A DNA stretch of 64,000 bases from Calliopsis andreniformis (lineage: Eukaryota; Arthropoda; Insecta; Hymenoptera; Andrenidae). Numbering within the stretch: position 1 is the stretch's first letter; every line of letters starts with the position of its first letter. Of this stretch, positions 1-10,418 are shown piece by piece. The DNA is taken from positions 13,086,157 to 13,150,156 of the forward strand of contig NW_027480429.1 of assembly GCF_051401765.1 (NCBI RefSeq), given 5' to 3'. The notes below the pieces were generated by a model, which made no database searches, had not been told where the DNA came from, and saw only the letters and a program-made list of their open reading frames with translations. Position numbers and translations under genes: made by a program.

Positions 1-499
1 AGTTTGAAAGTGATGGTCATTTCTCCTTTCCGGGCAACCTCGGCTTCACTCTAGGGCGTTGCTCCACTAGATCGAACAGTTAGGGCCTTAGAAGTCAACG
101 CCAGAAGCATAAAATACAATATAAATACAACAGCTTTTTCCATCGTATGAAACGAGTAATTGCAACCAGTATGAAACTTATGGTCATTTCTACTTTCCGA
201 GCAACCTAGGCTTCGCCCTAGGGCGTTGCTCCAACAGATTGAATAGTCAGGGCCTTAGAAGTCAACGCCAGAAGCATAAAATACGATATAAATACAACAG
301 CTTTTCCATCGTATAAAACGAATAATTGCAACCAGTATGAAACTTATGGTCATTTCTACTTTCCGAGCAAGCTAGGCTTCACCCTAGGGCGTTGGTCCAA
401 CAGATTGAATACTTAGGGCCTTAGAAGTCAACGCCCCAAGCATAAAATGCAATAAAAATACAACAGTGTATCCATCATATAACAGGAATAATTGCAACC
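1..499 (+). repeat. Block copied at 3653-4485 (two monomers fewer here)
   Basis: Monomer 1 shares the private variants tcctttccgggcaacctcgg, actagatcgaacag and ctttttcc with the monomer at 3653 (offset 3652, 22 monomers). Monomers 2-3, with cttcgccctagggcg, gaatagtcagg, gttggtccaac and gtgtatccatc, match 4153-4485 instead (offset about 3985). The later copy therefore holds two extra monomers between them. Confidence 0.75.
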
Positions 500-997
500 A
501 GTTTGAAGGTGATGGCCAATTCTACCTTCCGGGCAACCTAGGTTTCACTCTAGGGCGTTGCTTCACCAGATCGAATAGATAGTGCCTTAGAAGTCAACGC
601 CAGAAGCATAAAATACAATATAAATACAACAGTTTTTCCATCGTATAAAACGAATAATTGCAACCAGTATGAAGCTTATGGTCATTTCTACTTTCCGAGC
701 AACCTAGGCTTCACCCTAGGGCCTTGATCCTGCAGATTGAATAGTTAGGGCCTTAGATGTCAACGCCCGAACCATAAAATGCAAAAAAAATACAACAGTG
801 TTTCCATCATATATCAGGAATAATTGCAACCAGTTTGAAAGTGATGGCCAATTCTACGTTCCGGGCAACCTAGGTTTCACTCCAGGGCGTTGCTCCACCA
901 GACCGAATAGTTACGGCCTAAGAAGTCAACGCCAGAAGCATAAAATACGATATAAATACAACAGCTTTTCCATCGTATAAAACGACTAATTGCAACC
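500..997 (+). repeat. Three-monomer block copied at 2823-3320
   Basis: Shared private variants in order are agtttgaaggtgatgg with ctaccttccggg, agtatgaagctta with gggccttgatcctgcag and ttagatgtcaacgcc, and ccaccagaccgaatagttac. The offset is 2323 bp (14 monomers). The next monomers differ (agtatgaaac at 998, agtgtgaaagta at 3321), marking the right edge. Confidence 0.8.
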
Positions 998-1826
998 AGT
1001 ATGAAACTTATGGTCATTTCTACTTTCAGAGCAACCTAGGCATCACCCTAGGGCGTTGCTCCAACAGATTGAATAGTTAGGACCTTAGAAGTCAACGCCC
1101 GAACCGTAAAATGCAAAAAAAATACAACAGTGTTTCCATCATATAACAGGAATAATTGCAACCAGTTTGAAAGTGATGGCCAATTCTACGTTCCGGGCAA
1201 CCTAGGCTTCACTCTAGGGCGTTGCTCCACCAGATCGAATAGTTAGTGCCTTAGAAGTCAACGCCAGAAGCATAAAATACAATATAAATACAACAGCTTT
1301 TCCATCGTATAAAACGAATAATTGCAACCAGTATGAAACTTACGGTCATTTCTACTTTCCGAGCAACCTAGGCTTCACCCTAGGGCGTTGTACCAACAGA
1401 TTGAATAGTTAGGGCCTTAGAAGTCAACGCCCGAAGCATAAAATGCAATAAAAATACAACAGTGTTTCCATCGTATAACAGGAATAATTCAACCAGTTTG
1501 AAAGTGACAGCCAATTCTACGTTCCGGGCAACCTAGGTTTCACTCCATGGCGTTGCTCCACCAGACCGAATAGTTACGGCCTAAGAAGTCAACGCCAGAA
1601 GCATATAATACAATATAAATACAACAGTTTTTCCATCGTATAAAACGAATAATTGCAACCAGTTTGAAAGTGATGGCCAATTCTACGTTCCGGGCAACCT
1701 AGGCTTCACTCTAGGGCATTTCTCCACCAGATCGAATAGTTAGTGCCTTAGAAGTCAACGCCAGAAGCATAAAATACAATATAAATACAACAGTTTTTCC
1801 ATCGTATAAAACGAATAATTGCAACC

Positions 1827-1992
1827 AGTATGAAACTTATGGTCATTTCTACTTTCCGAGCAACCTAGGCTTCACCCTAGGGCGTTGCTCCAACAGATTG
1901 AATAGTTAGGGTCTTAGAGGTCAACGCCCGAAGCATAAAATGCAATAAAAATACAACAGTGTTTCCATCATATAACAGGAATAATTGCAACC
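1827..1992 (+). repeat. Reference type-1 monomer (box-negative, A-rich)
   Basis: A typical type-1 copy, 166 bp. Diagnostic bases are agtatgaaactta at the start, tactttccgagc, ttcaccctaggg, ctccaacagattg, cgcccgaagcataaaatgc, an A-rich run (here caataaaaatac, elsewhere seven to nine A's), acagtgtttcc and catcatataacagg at the end. The tail differs from type 2 by cg to ca and aaacg to aacagg, which removes the CENP-B-like motif. Type-1 copies alternate with type-2 copies through most of 0.3-2.2, 3.8-5.3, 6.1-6.6 and 10.4-15.9 kb. Confidence 0.93.
1860..1888. other. Conserved dyad able to form a bulged hairpin or cruciform (representative copy)
   Basis: Left arm gcaac+ctagg, 6-nt loop cttcac, right arm cctag + 3-nt bulge ggc + gttgc: ten Watson-Crick pairs in 29 bp. 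In type-2 monomers (tctag in place of cctag) the innermost pair becomes G-T and nine pairs remain. It recurs in the same place in nearly every monomer. Centromeric satellites often carry short dyads thought to favour non-B DNA; a role here is inference. Confidence 0.6.
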
Positions 1993-2158
1993 AGTTTGAA
2001 AGTGATGGCCAATTCTGCGTTCCGGGCAAGCTAGGCTTCACTCTAGGGCGTTGCTCCACCAGATCGAATAGTAAGTGCCTTAGAAGTCAACGCCAGAAGC
2101 ATAAAATACAATATAAATACAACAGCTTTTCCATCGTATAAAACGAATAATTGCAACC
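1993..2158 (+). repeat. Reference type-2 monomer (box-positive)
   Basis: A typical type-2 copy, 166 bp, directly after a type-1 copy, so 1827-2158 is one 332-bp dimer. Diagnostic bases are agtttgaaagtgatggcc, ttctacgttccgggc (here tgcg), ttcactctaggg, ctccaccagatcg, gccagaagcataaaatac, aatataaatac, and catcgtataaaacg at the end. It carries CpG at acgttccgg, gggcg, atcga, acgcc, atcgt and aacga. Confidence 0.93.
2132..2148 (-). other. CENP-B-box-like 17-mer (weak; representative copy)
   Basis: On the minus strand this reads attcgttttatacgatg. Against the CENP-B core nTTCGnnnnAnnCGGGn it matches TTCG, A and CG (7 of 9 fixed positions) and fails at two of the last three G's. It is present in type-2 and most other monomers and destroyed in type 1 (catcatataacagg). 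By my rough estimate a 7-of-9 match has about a 0.4 chance of occurring somewhere in a random 166-bp monomer on two strands, so this is only suggestive. Confidence 0.2.
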
Positions 2159-2656
2159 AGTATGAAACTTATGGTCATTGCTACTTTCCGAGCAACCTAG
2201 GCTTCACCCTAGGGCGTTGCTCCACCAGACCGAATAGTTACGGCCTAAGAAGTCAACGCCAGAAGCATAAAAAACGATATAAATACAACAGCATTTCCAT
2301 CGTATAAAACGAATAATTGCAACCAGTGTGAAAGTAATTGTCATTTCTACGTTCCGAGCACCCTAGGCGTCACTCTAGGGCGTTGCTCCACCACATCTAA
2401 TAGCTACGGCCTTAGAAGTCAACGCCAGAGGCATAAAATACAATATAAATACAACTGCGTTTCCATCGTATAAAACGAATAATTGCAACCAGTGTGAAAG
2501 TTATGGTCATTTCTACATTCCGAGCAACCTAGGCTTCACTCTAGGGCGATGCTCCACCAGATCGAATTGTTAGGTCCTTAGAAGTAAACGCCAGAAGCAT
2601 AAAATACGATATAAATACAACAGCTTTTCCATCGTATAAAAGGATTAATGGCAACC
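2159..2656 (+). repeat. Three-monomer cassette P-Q-R (representative)
   Basis: P (2159-2324) carries accgaatagttacggcctaa and gataaatacaacagc-like text. Q (2325-2490) carries ttccgagcaccctaggcgtc, caccacatctaatagctac and gccagaggcataaaatac. R (2491-2656) carries tctacattccgagcaacc, gttaggtccttagaagtaaa and ends tataaaagg. The order P-Q-R, sometimes P-Q alone or with R altered, recurs near 3155, 5313, 6650, 7315, 8644, 9309, 34150, 37800, 47095, 57718, 58879, 62350 and 63523. Confidence 0.75.
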
Positions 2657-5240
2657 AGTTTGAAAGTGATGGTCATTTCTCCTTTCCGGGCAACCTCGGC
2701 TTCACTCTAGGGCGTTGCTCCACCAGATCGAATAGTTAGTGCCTTAGAAGTCAACGACAGATGTATAAAATACAATATATGTACAACAGTTTTTCCATCG
2801 TATAAAACGAATAATTGCAACCAGTTTGAAGGTGATGGCCAATTCTACCTTCCGGGCAACCTAGGCTTCACTCTAGGGCGTTGCTCCACCAGATCGAATA
2901 GATAGTGCCTTAGAAGTCAACGCCAGAAGCATAAAATACAATATAAATACAACAGTTTTTCCATCGTATAAAACGAATAATTGCAACCAGTATGAAGCTT
3001 ATGGTCATTTCTACTTTCCGAGCAACCTAGGCTTCACCCTAGGGCCTTGATCCTGCAGATTGAATAGTTAGGGCCTTAGATGTCAACGCCAGAAGCATAA
3101 AATGCAATAAAAATACAACAGTGTTTCCATCATATAACAGGAATAATTGCAACCAGTTTGAAGGTGATGGCCAATTCTACGTTCCGGGCAACCTAGGTTC
3201 CACTCCAGGGCGTTGCTCCACCAGACCGAATAGTTACGGCCTAAGAAGTCAACGCCAGAAGCATAAAAAACGATATAAATACAACAGCTTTTCCATCGTA
3301 TAAAACGAATAATTGCAACCAGTGTGAAAGTAATGGTCATTTCTACGTTCCGAGCACCCTAGGCGTCACTCTAGGGCGTTGCTCGACCACATCTAATAGC
3401 TACGGAATTAGAAGTCTACGCCAGAGGCATAAAATACAATATAAATACAACAGCGTTTCCATCGTATAAAACGAATAATTGCAACCAGTGTGAGATTTAT
3501 GGTCATTTCTACATTCCGAGCAACCTAGGATTCACTCTAGGGCGTTGCTCCACCGGATCGAATAGCTAGGTCCTTAGAAGTAAACGCCAGAAGCATAAAA
3601 TACGATATAAATACAACAGCTTTTCCATCGTATAAAAGGATTAATTGCAACCAGTTTGAAAGTGATGGTCATTTCTCCTTTCCGGGCAACCTCGGCTTCA
3701 CTCTAGGGCGTTGCTCCACTAGATCGAACAGTTAGGGCCTTAGAAGTCAACGCCAGAAGCATAAAATACAATATAAATACAACAGCTTTTTCCATCGTAT
3801 AAAACGAGTAATTGCAACCAGTATGAAACTTATGGTCATTTCTACTTTCCGAGCAACCTAGGCTTCACCCTAGGGCGTTGCTCCAACAGATTGAATAGTC
3901 AGGGCCTTAGAAGTCAACGCCCGAAGCATAAAATGCAATAAAAATACATCAGTGTTTCCATCATATAACAGGAATAATTGCAACCAGTTTGAAAGTGATG
4001 GCCAATTCTACGTTCCGGGCAACCTAGGCTTCACTCTAGGGCGTTGCTCCACCAGATCGAATAGTTAGTGCCTTAGAAGTCAACGCCAGAAGCATAAAAT
4101 ACAATATAAATACAACAGATTTTTCCATCGTATGAAACGTGTAATTGCAACCAGTATGAAACTTATGGTCATTTCTACTTTCCGAGCAACCTAGGCTTCG
4201 CCCTAGGGCGTTGCTCCAACAGATTGAATAGTCAGGGCCTTAGAAGTCAACGCCAGAAGCATAAAATACGATATAAATACAACAGCTTTTCCATCGTATA
4301 AAACGAATAATTGCAACCAGTATGAAACTTATGGTCATTTCTACTTTCCCAGCAAGCTAGGCTTCACCCTAGGGCGTTGGTCCAACAGATTGAATAGTTA
4401 GGGCCTTAGAAGTCAACGCCCGAAGCATAAAATGCAATAAAAATACAACAGTGTATCCATCATATAACAGGAATAATTGCAACCAGTTTGAAAGTGATGG
4501 CCAATTCTACGTTCCGGGCAACCTAGGCTTCACTCTAGGGCGTTGCTCCACCAGATCGAATAGTTAGTGCCTTAGAAGTCAACGCCAGAAGCATAAAATA
4601 CAATATAAATACAAGAGTTTTTTCATCGTATAAAACGAATAATTGCGACCAGTATGAAACTTATGGTCATTTCTACTTTCAGAGCAACCTAGGCTTCACC
4701 CTAGGGCGTTGCTCCAACAGATTGAATAGTTAGGACCTTAGAAGTCAACGCCCGAACCGTAAAATGCAAAAAAAATACAACAGTGTTTCCATCATATAAC
4801 AGGAATAATTGCAACCAGCTTGAAAGTGATGGCCAATTCTACGTTCCGGGCAACCTAGGCTTCACTCTAGGGCGTTGCTCCACCAGATCGAATAGTTAGT
4901 GCCTTAGAAGTCAACGCCAGAAGCATAAAATACAATATAAATACAACAGTTTTTCCATCGTATAAAACGAATAATTGCAACCAGTATGAAACTTATGGTC
5001 ATTTCTACTTTCAGAGCAAGCTAGGCTTCACCCTAGGGCGTTGCTCCAACAGATTGAATAGTTAGGACCTTAGAAGTCAACGCCCGAACCGTAAAATGCA
5101 AAAAAAATACAACAGTGTTTCCATCATATAACAGGAATAATTGCAACCAGCTTGAAAGTGATGGCCAATTCTACGTTCCGGGCAACCTAGGCTTCGCTCT
5201 AGGGCGTAGCTCCACCAGATCGAATAGATAGTGCCTTAGA

Positions 5241-6143
5241 AGTCAACGCCAGAAGCATAAAATACAATATAAATACAACAGCTTTTCCATCGTATAAAAC
5301 GAATAATTGCAACCAGTATGAAACTTATGGTCATTTCTACTTTCCGAGCAACCTAGGCTTCACCCTAGGGCGTTGCTCCACCAGACCGAATAGTTACGGC
5401 CTAAGAAGTCAACGCCAGAAGCATAAAAAACGATATAAATACAACAGCTTTTCCATCGTATAAAACGAATAATTGCAACCAGTGTGAAAGTAATTGTCAT
5501 TTCTACGTTCCGAGCACCCTAGGCGTCACTCTAGGGCGTTGCTCCACCACATCTAATAGCTACGGCCTTAGAAGTCAACGCCAGAGGCGTAAAATACAAT
5601 ATAAATACAACTGCGTTTCCATCGTATAAAACGAATAATTGCAACCAGTGTGAAAGTTATGGTCATTTCTACATTCCGAGCAACCTAGGCTTCACTCTAG
5701 GGCGATGCTCCACCAGATCGAATTGTTAGGTCCTTAGAAGTAAACGCCAGAAGCATAAAATACGATATAAATACAACAGCTTTTACATCGTATAAAAGGA
5801 TTAATTGCAACCAGTTTGAAAGTGATGGTCATTTCTTCTTTCCGGGCAACCTCGGCTTCACTCTAGGGCGTTGCTCCACCAGATCGAATAGTTAGTGCCT
5901 TAGAAGTCAACGCCAGATGTATAAAATACAATATAAGTACAACAGTTTTTCCATCGTATAAAACGAATAATTGCAACCAGTTTGAAGGTGATGGCCAATT
6001 CTACCTTCCGGGCAACCTAGGCTTCACTCTAGGGCGTTGCTCCACCATATCGAATAGATAGTGCCTTAGAAGTCAACGCCAGAAGCATAAAATACAATAT
6101 AAATAAAACAGTTTTTCCATCGTATAAAACGAATAATTGCAAC
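5241..6143 (+). repeat. ~0.9-kb block, copy 2 of 2 (19-monomer spacing)
   Basis: Partner of 2085-2985, with scattered substitutions such as ttttacatcg for ttttccatcg and tttcttctttcc for tttctcctttcc. It ends where an ordinary type-1 monomer begins at 6145. Confidence 0.8.
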
Positions 6144-6389
6144 CAGTATGAAACTTATGGTCATTTCTACTTTCCGAGCAACCTAGGCTTCACCCTAGGG
6201 CGTTGCTCCAACAGATTGAATAGTTAGGGCCTTAGAAGTCAACGAACGAAGCATAAAATGCAATAAAAATGCAACAGTGTTTCCATCATATAACAGGAAT
6301 AATTGCGACCAGTTTGAAAGTGATGGCCAATTCTACGTTCCGGGCAACCTAGGCTTCACTCTAGGGCGTTGCTCCACCAGATCGAATAG

Positions 6390-8383
6390 TTAGTGCCTTA
6401 GAAGTCAACGCCAGAAGCATAAAATACAATATAAATACAACAGTTTTTCCATCGTATGAAACAAATAATTGCAACCAGTATGAAACTTATGGTCATTTCT
6501 ACTTTCCGAGCAACCTAGGCTTCACCCTAGGGCGTAGCTCCAACGGATTGTATAGTTAGGGCCTTAGAAGTCAACGCCCGAGCCATAAAATGCAAAAAAA
6601 AATACAACAGTGTTTCCATCATATAACAGGAATAATTGCAACCAGTTTGAAAGTGATGGCCAATTCTACGTTCCTGGCAACCTAGGTTTCACTCCAGGGC
6701 GTTGCTCCACCAGACCGAATGGTTACGGCCTAAGAAGTCAACGCCAGAAGCATAAAATACGATACAAATACAACAGCTTTTCCATCGTATAAAACGAATA
6801 ATTGCAACCAGTGTGAAAGTAATGGTCATTTCTACGTTCCGAGCACCCTAGGCGTCACTATAGGGCGTTGCTGCACCACATGTATTAGCTACGGCCTTAG
6901 AAGTCAACGCCAGAGGCATAAAGTACAATACATATACAACAGCGTTTCCATCGTATAAAACGAATAATTGCAACCAGTGTGAAAGTTATGGTCTTTTCTA
7001 CATTCCGAGCAACCTAGGATTCACTCTAGGGCGTTGCTCCACCAGATCGACTAGTTAGGTCCTTAGAAGTAAACGCCAGGAACATAAAATACGATATAAA
7101 TACAACAGCGTTTCCATCGTATAAAACGAATAATTGCAGTCAGTGTGAAAGTTATGGTCATTTCTACATTCCGAGCAACCTAGGCTTCACCCTAGGGCGT
7201 TGCTCCAACAGATTCAATAGTTATTGCCTTAGAAGTCAACGCCCGAGCCATAAAATGCAAAAAAAAATACAACAGTGTTTCCATCATATAACAGGAATAA
7301 TTGCAACCAGTTTGAAAGTGATGGCCAATTCTACGTTCCTGGCAACCTAGGTTTCACTCCAGGGCGTTGCTCCACCAGACCGAATGGTTACGGCCTAAGA
7401 AGTCAACGCCAGAAGCATAAAATACGATACAAATACAACAGCTTTTCCATCGTATAAAACGAATAATTGCAACCAGTGTGAAAGTAATGGTCATTTCTAC
7501 GTTCCGAGCACCCTAGGCGTCACTATAGGGCGTTGCTGCACCACATCTAATAGCTACGGCCTTAGAAGTCAACGCCAGAGGCATAAAGTACAATACATAT
7601 ACAACAGCGTTTCCATCGTATAAAACGAATAATTGCAACCAGTGTGAAAGTTATGGTCTTTTCTACATTCCGAGCAACCTAGGATTCACTCTAGGGCGTT
7701 GCTAGACCAGATCGAATAGTTAGGTCCTTAGAAGTAAACGCCAGGAACATAAAATACGATATAAATACAACAGCGTTTCCATCGTATAAAACGAATAATT
7801 GCAGTCAGTGTGAAAGTTATGGTCATTTCTACATTCCGAGCAACCTAGGCTTCACCCTAGGGCGTTGCTCCAACAGATTCAATAGTTATTGCCTTAGAAG
7901 TCAACGCCCGAACCATAAAACGCAAAAAAAATACAACAGTGTTTCCATCATATAACAGGAATAATTGCAACCAGTTTGAAAGTGATGGCCAATTCTACGT
8001 TCCGGGCAACCTAGGTTTCACACCAGGGCGTTGCTCCTCCAGACCGAATAGTTACGGCCTAAGAAGTCAACGCCAGAAGCATAAAATACAATATAAATAC
8101 AACAGCTTTCCCATCGTATAAAACGAATAATTGCAACCAGTATGAAACTTATGGTCATTTCTACTTTCCGAGCAAGCTAGGCTTCACCCTAGGGCGTTGC
8201 TCGAACAGATTGAATAGTTATTGCCTTAGAAGTCAACGCCCGAACCATAAAACGCAATAAAAATACAACAGTGTATCCATCATATAACAGGAATAATTGC
8301 AACCAGTTTGAAAGTGATGGCCAATTCTACGTTCCGGGCAACCTAGGCCTCACACTAGGGCGTTGCTCCACCAGATCGAATAG
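6390..8383 (+). repeat. 12-monomer HOR, copy 1 (1,994 bp)
   Basis: Followed directly by a near-identical copy at 8384. Internally it is three 4-mers of 664-665 bp. The first two are almost alike, sharing accgaatggttac, cactatagggcgttgctgc, aagtacaatacatatac and gcagtcagtgtg. They are told apart by catgtattagc against catctaatagc and ctccaccagatcgac against ctagaccagatcgaa. The third 4-mer (about 7885-8440) has cacaccagggcgttgctcctcc and type-1/type-2 monomers. Because the same 4-mer differences reappear in copy 2, the true unit is the 12-mer. Confidence 0.9.
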
Positions 8384-10418
8384 CTAGTGCCTTAGAAGTC
8401 AACGCCAGAAGCATAAAATACAATATAAATACAACAGTTTTTCCATCGTATGAAACAAATAATTGCAACCAGTATGAAACTTATGGTCATTTCTACTTTC
8501 CGAGCAACCTAGGCTTCACCCTAGGGCGTAGCTCCAACGGATTGTATAGTTAGGGCCTTAGAAGTCAACGCCCGAGCCATAAAATGCAAAAAAAAATACA
8601 ACAGTGTTTCCATCATATAACAGGAATAATTGCAACCAGTTTGAAAGTGATGGCCAATTCTACGTTCCTGGCAACCTAGGTTTCACTCCAGGGCGTTGCT
8701 CCACCAGACCGAATGGTTACGGCCTAAGAAGTCAACGCCAGAAGCATAAAATACGATACAAATACAACAGCTTTTCCATCGTATAAAACGAATAATTGCA
8801 ACCAGTGTGAAAGTAATGGTCATTTCTACGTTCCGAGCACCCTAGGCGTCACTATAGGGCGTTGCTGCACCACATGTATTAGCTACGGCCTTAGAAGTCA
8901 ACGCCAGAGGCATAAAGTACAATACATATACAACAGCGTTTCCATCGTATAAAACGAATAATTGCAACCAGTGTGAAAGTTATGGTCTTTTCTACATTCC
9001 GAGCAACCTAGGATTCACTCTAGGGCGTTGCTCCACCAGATCGACTAGTTAGGTCCTTAGAAGTAAACGCCAGGAACATAAAATACGATATAAATACAAC
9101 AGCGTTTCCATCGTATAAAACGAATAATTGCAGTCAGTGTGAAAGTTATGGTCATTTCTACATTCCGAGCAACCTAGGCTTCACCCTAGGGCGTTGCTCC
9201 AACAGATTCAATAGTTATTGCCTTAGAAGTCAACGCCCGAGCCATAAAATGCAAAAAAAAATACAACAGTGTTTCCATCATATAACAGGAATAATTGCAA
9301 CCAGTTTGAAAGTGATGGCCAATTCTACGTTCCTGGCAACCTAGGTTTCACTCCAGGGCGTTGCTCCACCAGACCGAATGGTTACGGCCTAAGAAGTCAA
9401 CGCCAGAAGCATAAAATACGATACAAATACAACAGCTTTTCCATCGTATAAAACGAATAATTGCAACCAGTGTGAAAGTAATGGTCATTTCTACGTTCCG
9501 AGCACCCTAGGCGTCACTATAGGGCGTTGCTGCACCACATCTAATAGCTACGGCCTTAGAAGTCAACGCCAGAGGCATAAAGTACAATACATATACAACA
9601 GCGTTTCCATCGTATAAAACGAATAATTGCAACCAGTGTGAAAGTTATGGTCTTTTCTACATTCCGAGCAACCTAGGATTCACTCTAGGGCGTTGCTAGA
9701 CCAGATCGAATAGTTAGGTCCTTAGAAGTAAACGCCAGGAACATAAAATACGATATAAATACAACAGCGTTTCCATCGTATAAAACGAATAATTGCAGTC
9801 AGTGTGAAAGTTATGGTCATTTCTACATTCCGAGCAACCTAGGCTTCACCCTAGGGCGTTGCTCCAACAGATTCAATAGTTATTGCCTTAGAAGTCAACG
9901 CGCGAACCATAAAACGCAAAAAAAATACAACAGTGTTTCCATCATATAACAGGAATAATTGCAACCAGTTTGAAAGTGATGGCCAATTCTACGTTCCGGG
10001 CAACCTAGGTTTCACACCAGGGCGTTGCTCCTCCAGACCGAATAGTTACGGCCTAAGAAGTCAACGCCAGAAGCATAAAATACAATATAAATACAACAGC
10101 TTTCCCATCGTATAAAACGAATAATTGCAACCAGTATGAAACTTATGGTCATTTCTACTTTCCGAGCAAGCTAGGCTTCACCCTAGGGCGTTGCTCGAAC
10201 AGATTGAATAGTTATTGCCTTAGAAGTCAACGCCCGAACCATAAAACGCAATAAAAATACAACAGTGTATCCATCATATAACAGGAATAATTGCAACCAG
10301 TTTGAAAGTGATGGCCAATTCTACGTTCCGGGCAACCTAGGCCTCACACTAGGGCGTTGCTCCACCAGATCGAATAGCTAGTGCCTTAGAAGTCAACGCC
10401 AGAAGCATAAAATACGAT
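8384..10418 (+). repeat. 12-monomer HOR, copy 2 (offset 1,994 bp)
   Basis: Repeats 6390-8424 almost base for base. The few differences I found include cgcgcg for cgccc at 9899-9904. Identity ends near 10418, where gataaatac-type text and tataaaacg replace the aatataaatac and tatgaaacaaat of copy 1. Such low divergence implies a recent duplication. Confidence 0.9.

Larger units (their letters stand above)
2085..2985 (+). repeat. ~0.9-kb block, copy 1 of 2 (19-monomer spacing)
   Basis: Matches 5241-6143 at an offset of 3156 bp. Both copies share gaaagtaattgtc, acaactgcgtttcc, gggcgatgctcc, gaattgttagg and cagatgtataaaatac. Similarity stops at 2989 (agtatgaagctta) against 6145 (agtatgaaactta). 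Confidence 0.8.
1..6390 (+). repeat. Dimeric satellite block with internal duplications
   Basis: Type-1/type-2 dimers dominate, interrupted near 2159-2656, 3155-3652 and 5313-5812 by a three-monomer cassette. Hybrids occur: 168-333 begins as type 1 but ends as type 2. A copy lacking one base (aataattcaacc) lies near 1489. Long internal copies at 2.32, 3.16 and 3.65 kb spacing are listed separately. No sequence other than satellite is seen. Confidence 0.9.

Noticed and set aside
2134..2144. TATA-like promoter motif (cgtataaaacg) in most monomers
   Set aside because: An A/T-rich block repeated hundreds of times with no gene downstream. Satellite transcription is possible but the sequence gives no evidence for a start site.
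6591..6605. A-rich run in type-1 monomers as a poly(A) tail of a retroposed element
   Set aside because: The run of seven to nine A's sits at a fixed position inside the monomer and varies by slippage. There is no element boundary or target duplication.
6610..6792. Recurrent 60-codon plus-strand open frame, repeated in many monomers (also 798, 7275, 8604, 9269, 13751, 33783, 58842 and others)
   Set aside because: It is the satellite read in one frame across about 1.1 monomers. It recurs because the DNA recurs, ends at stops inside the monomer, changes with monomer type and has no recognisable domain.
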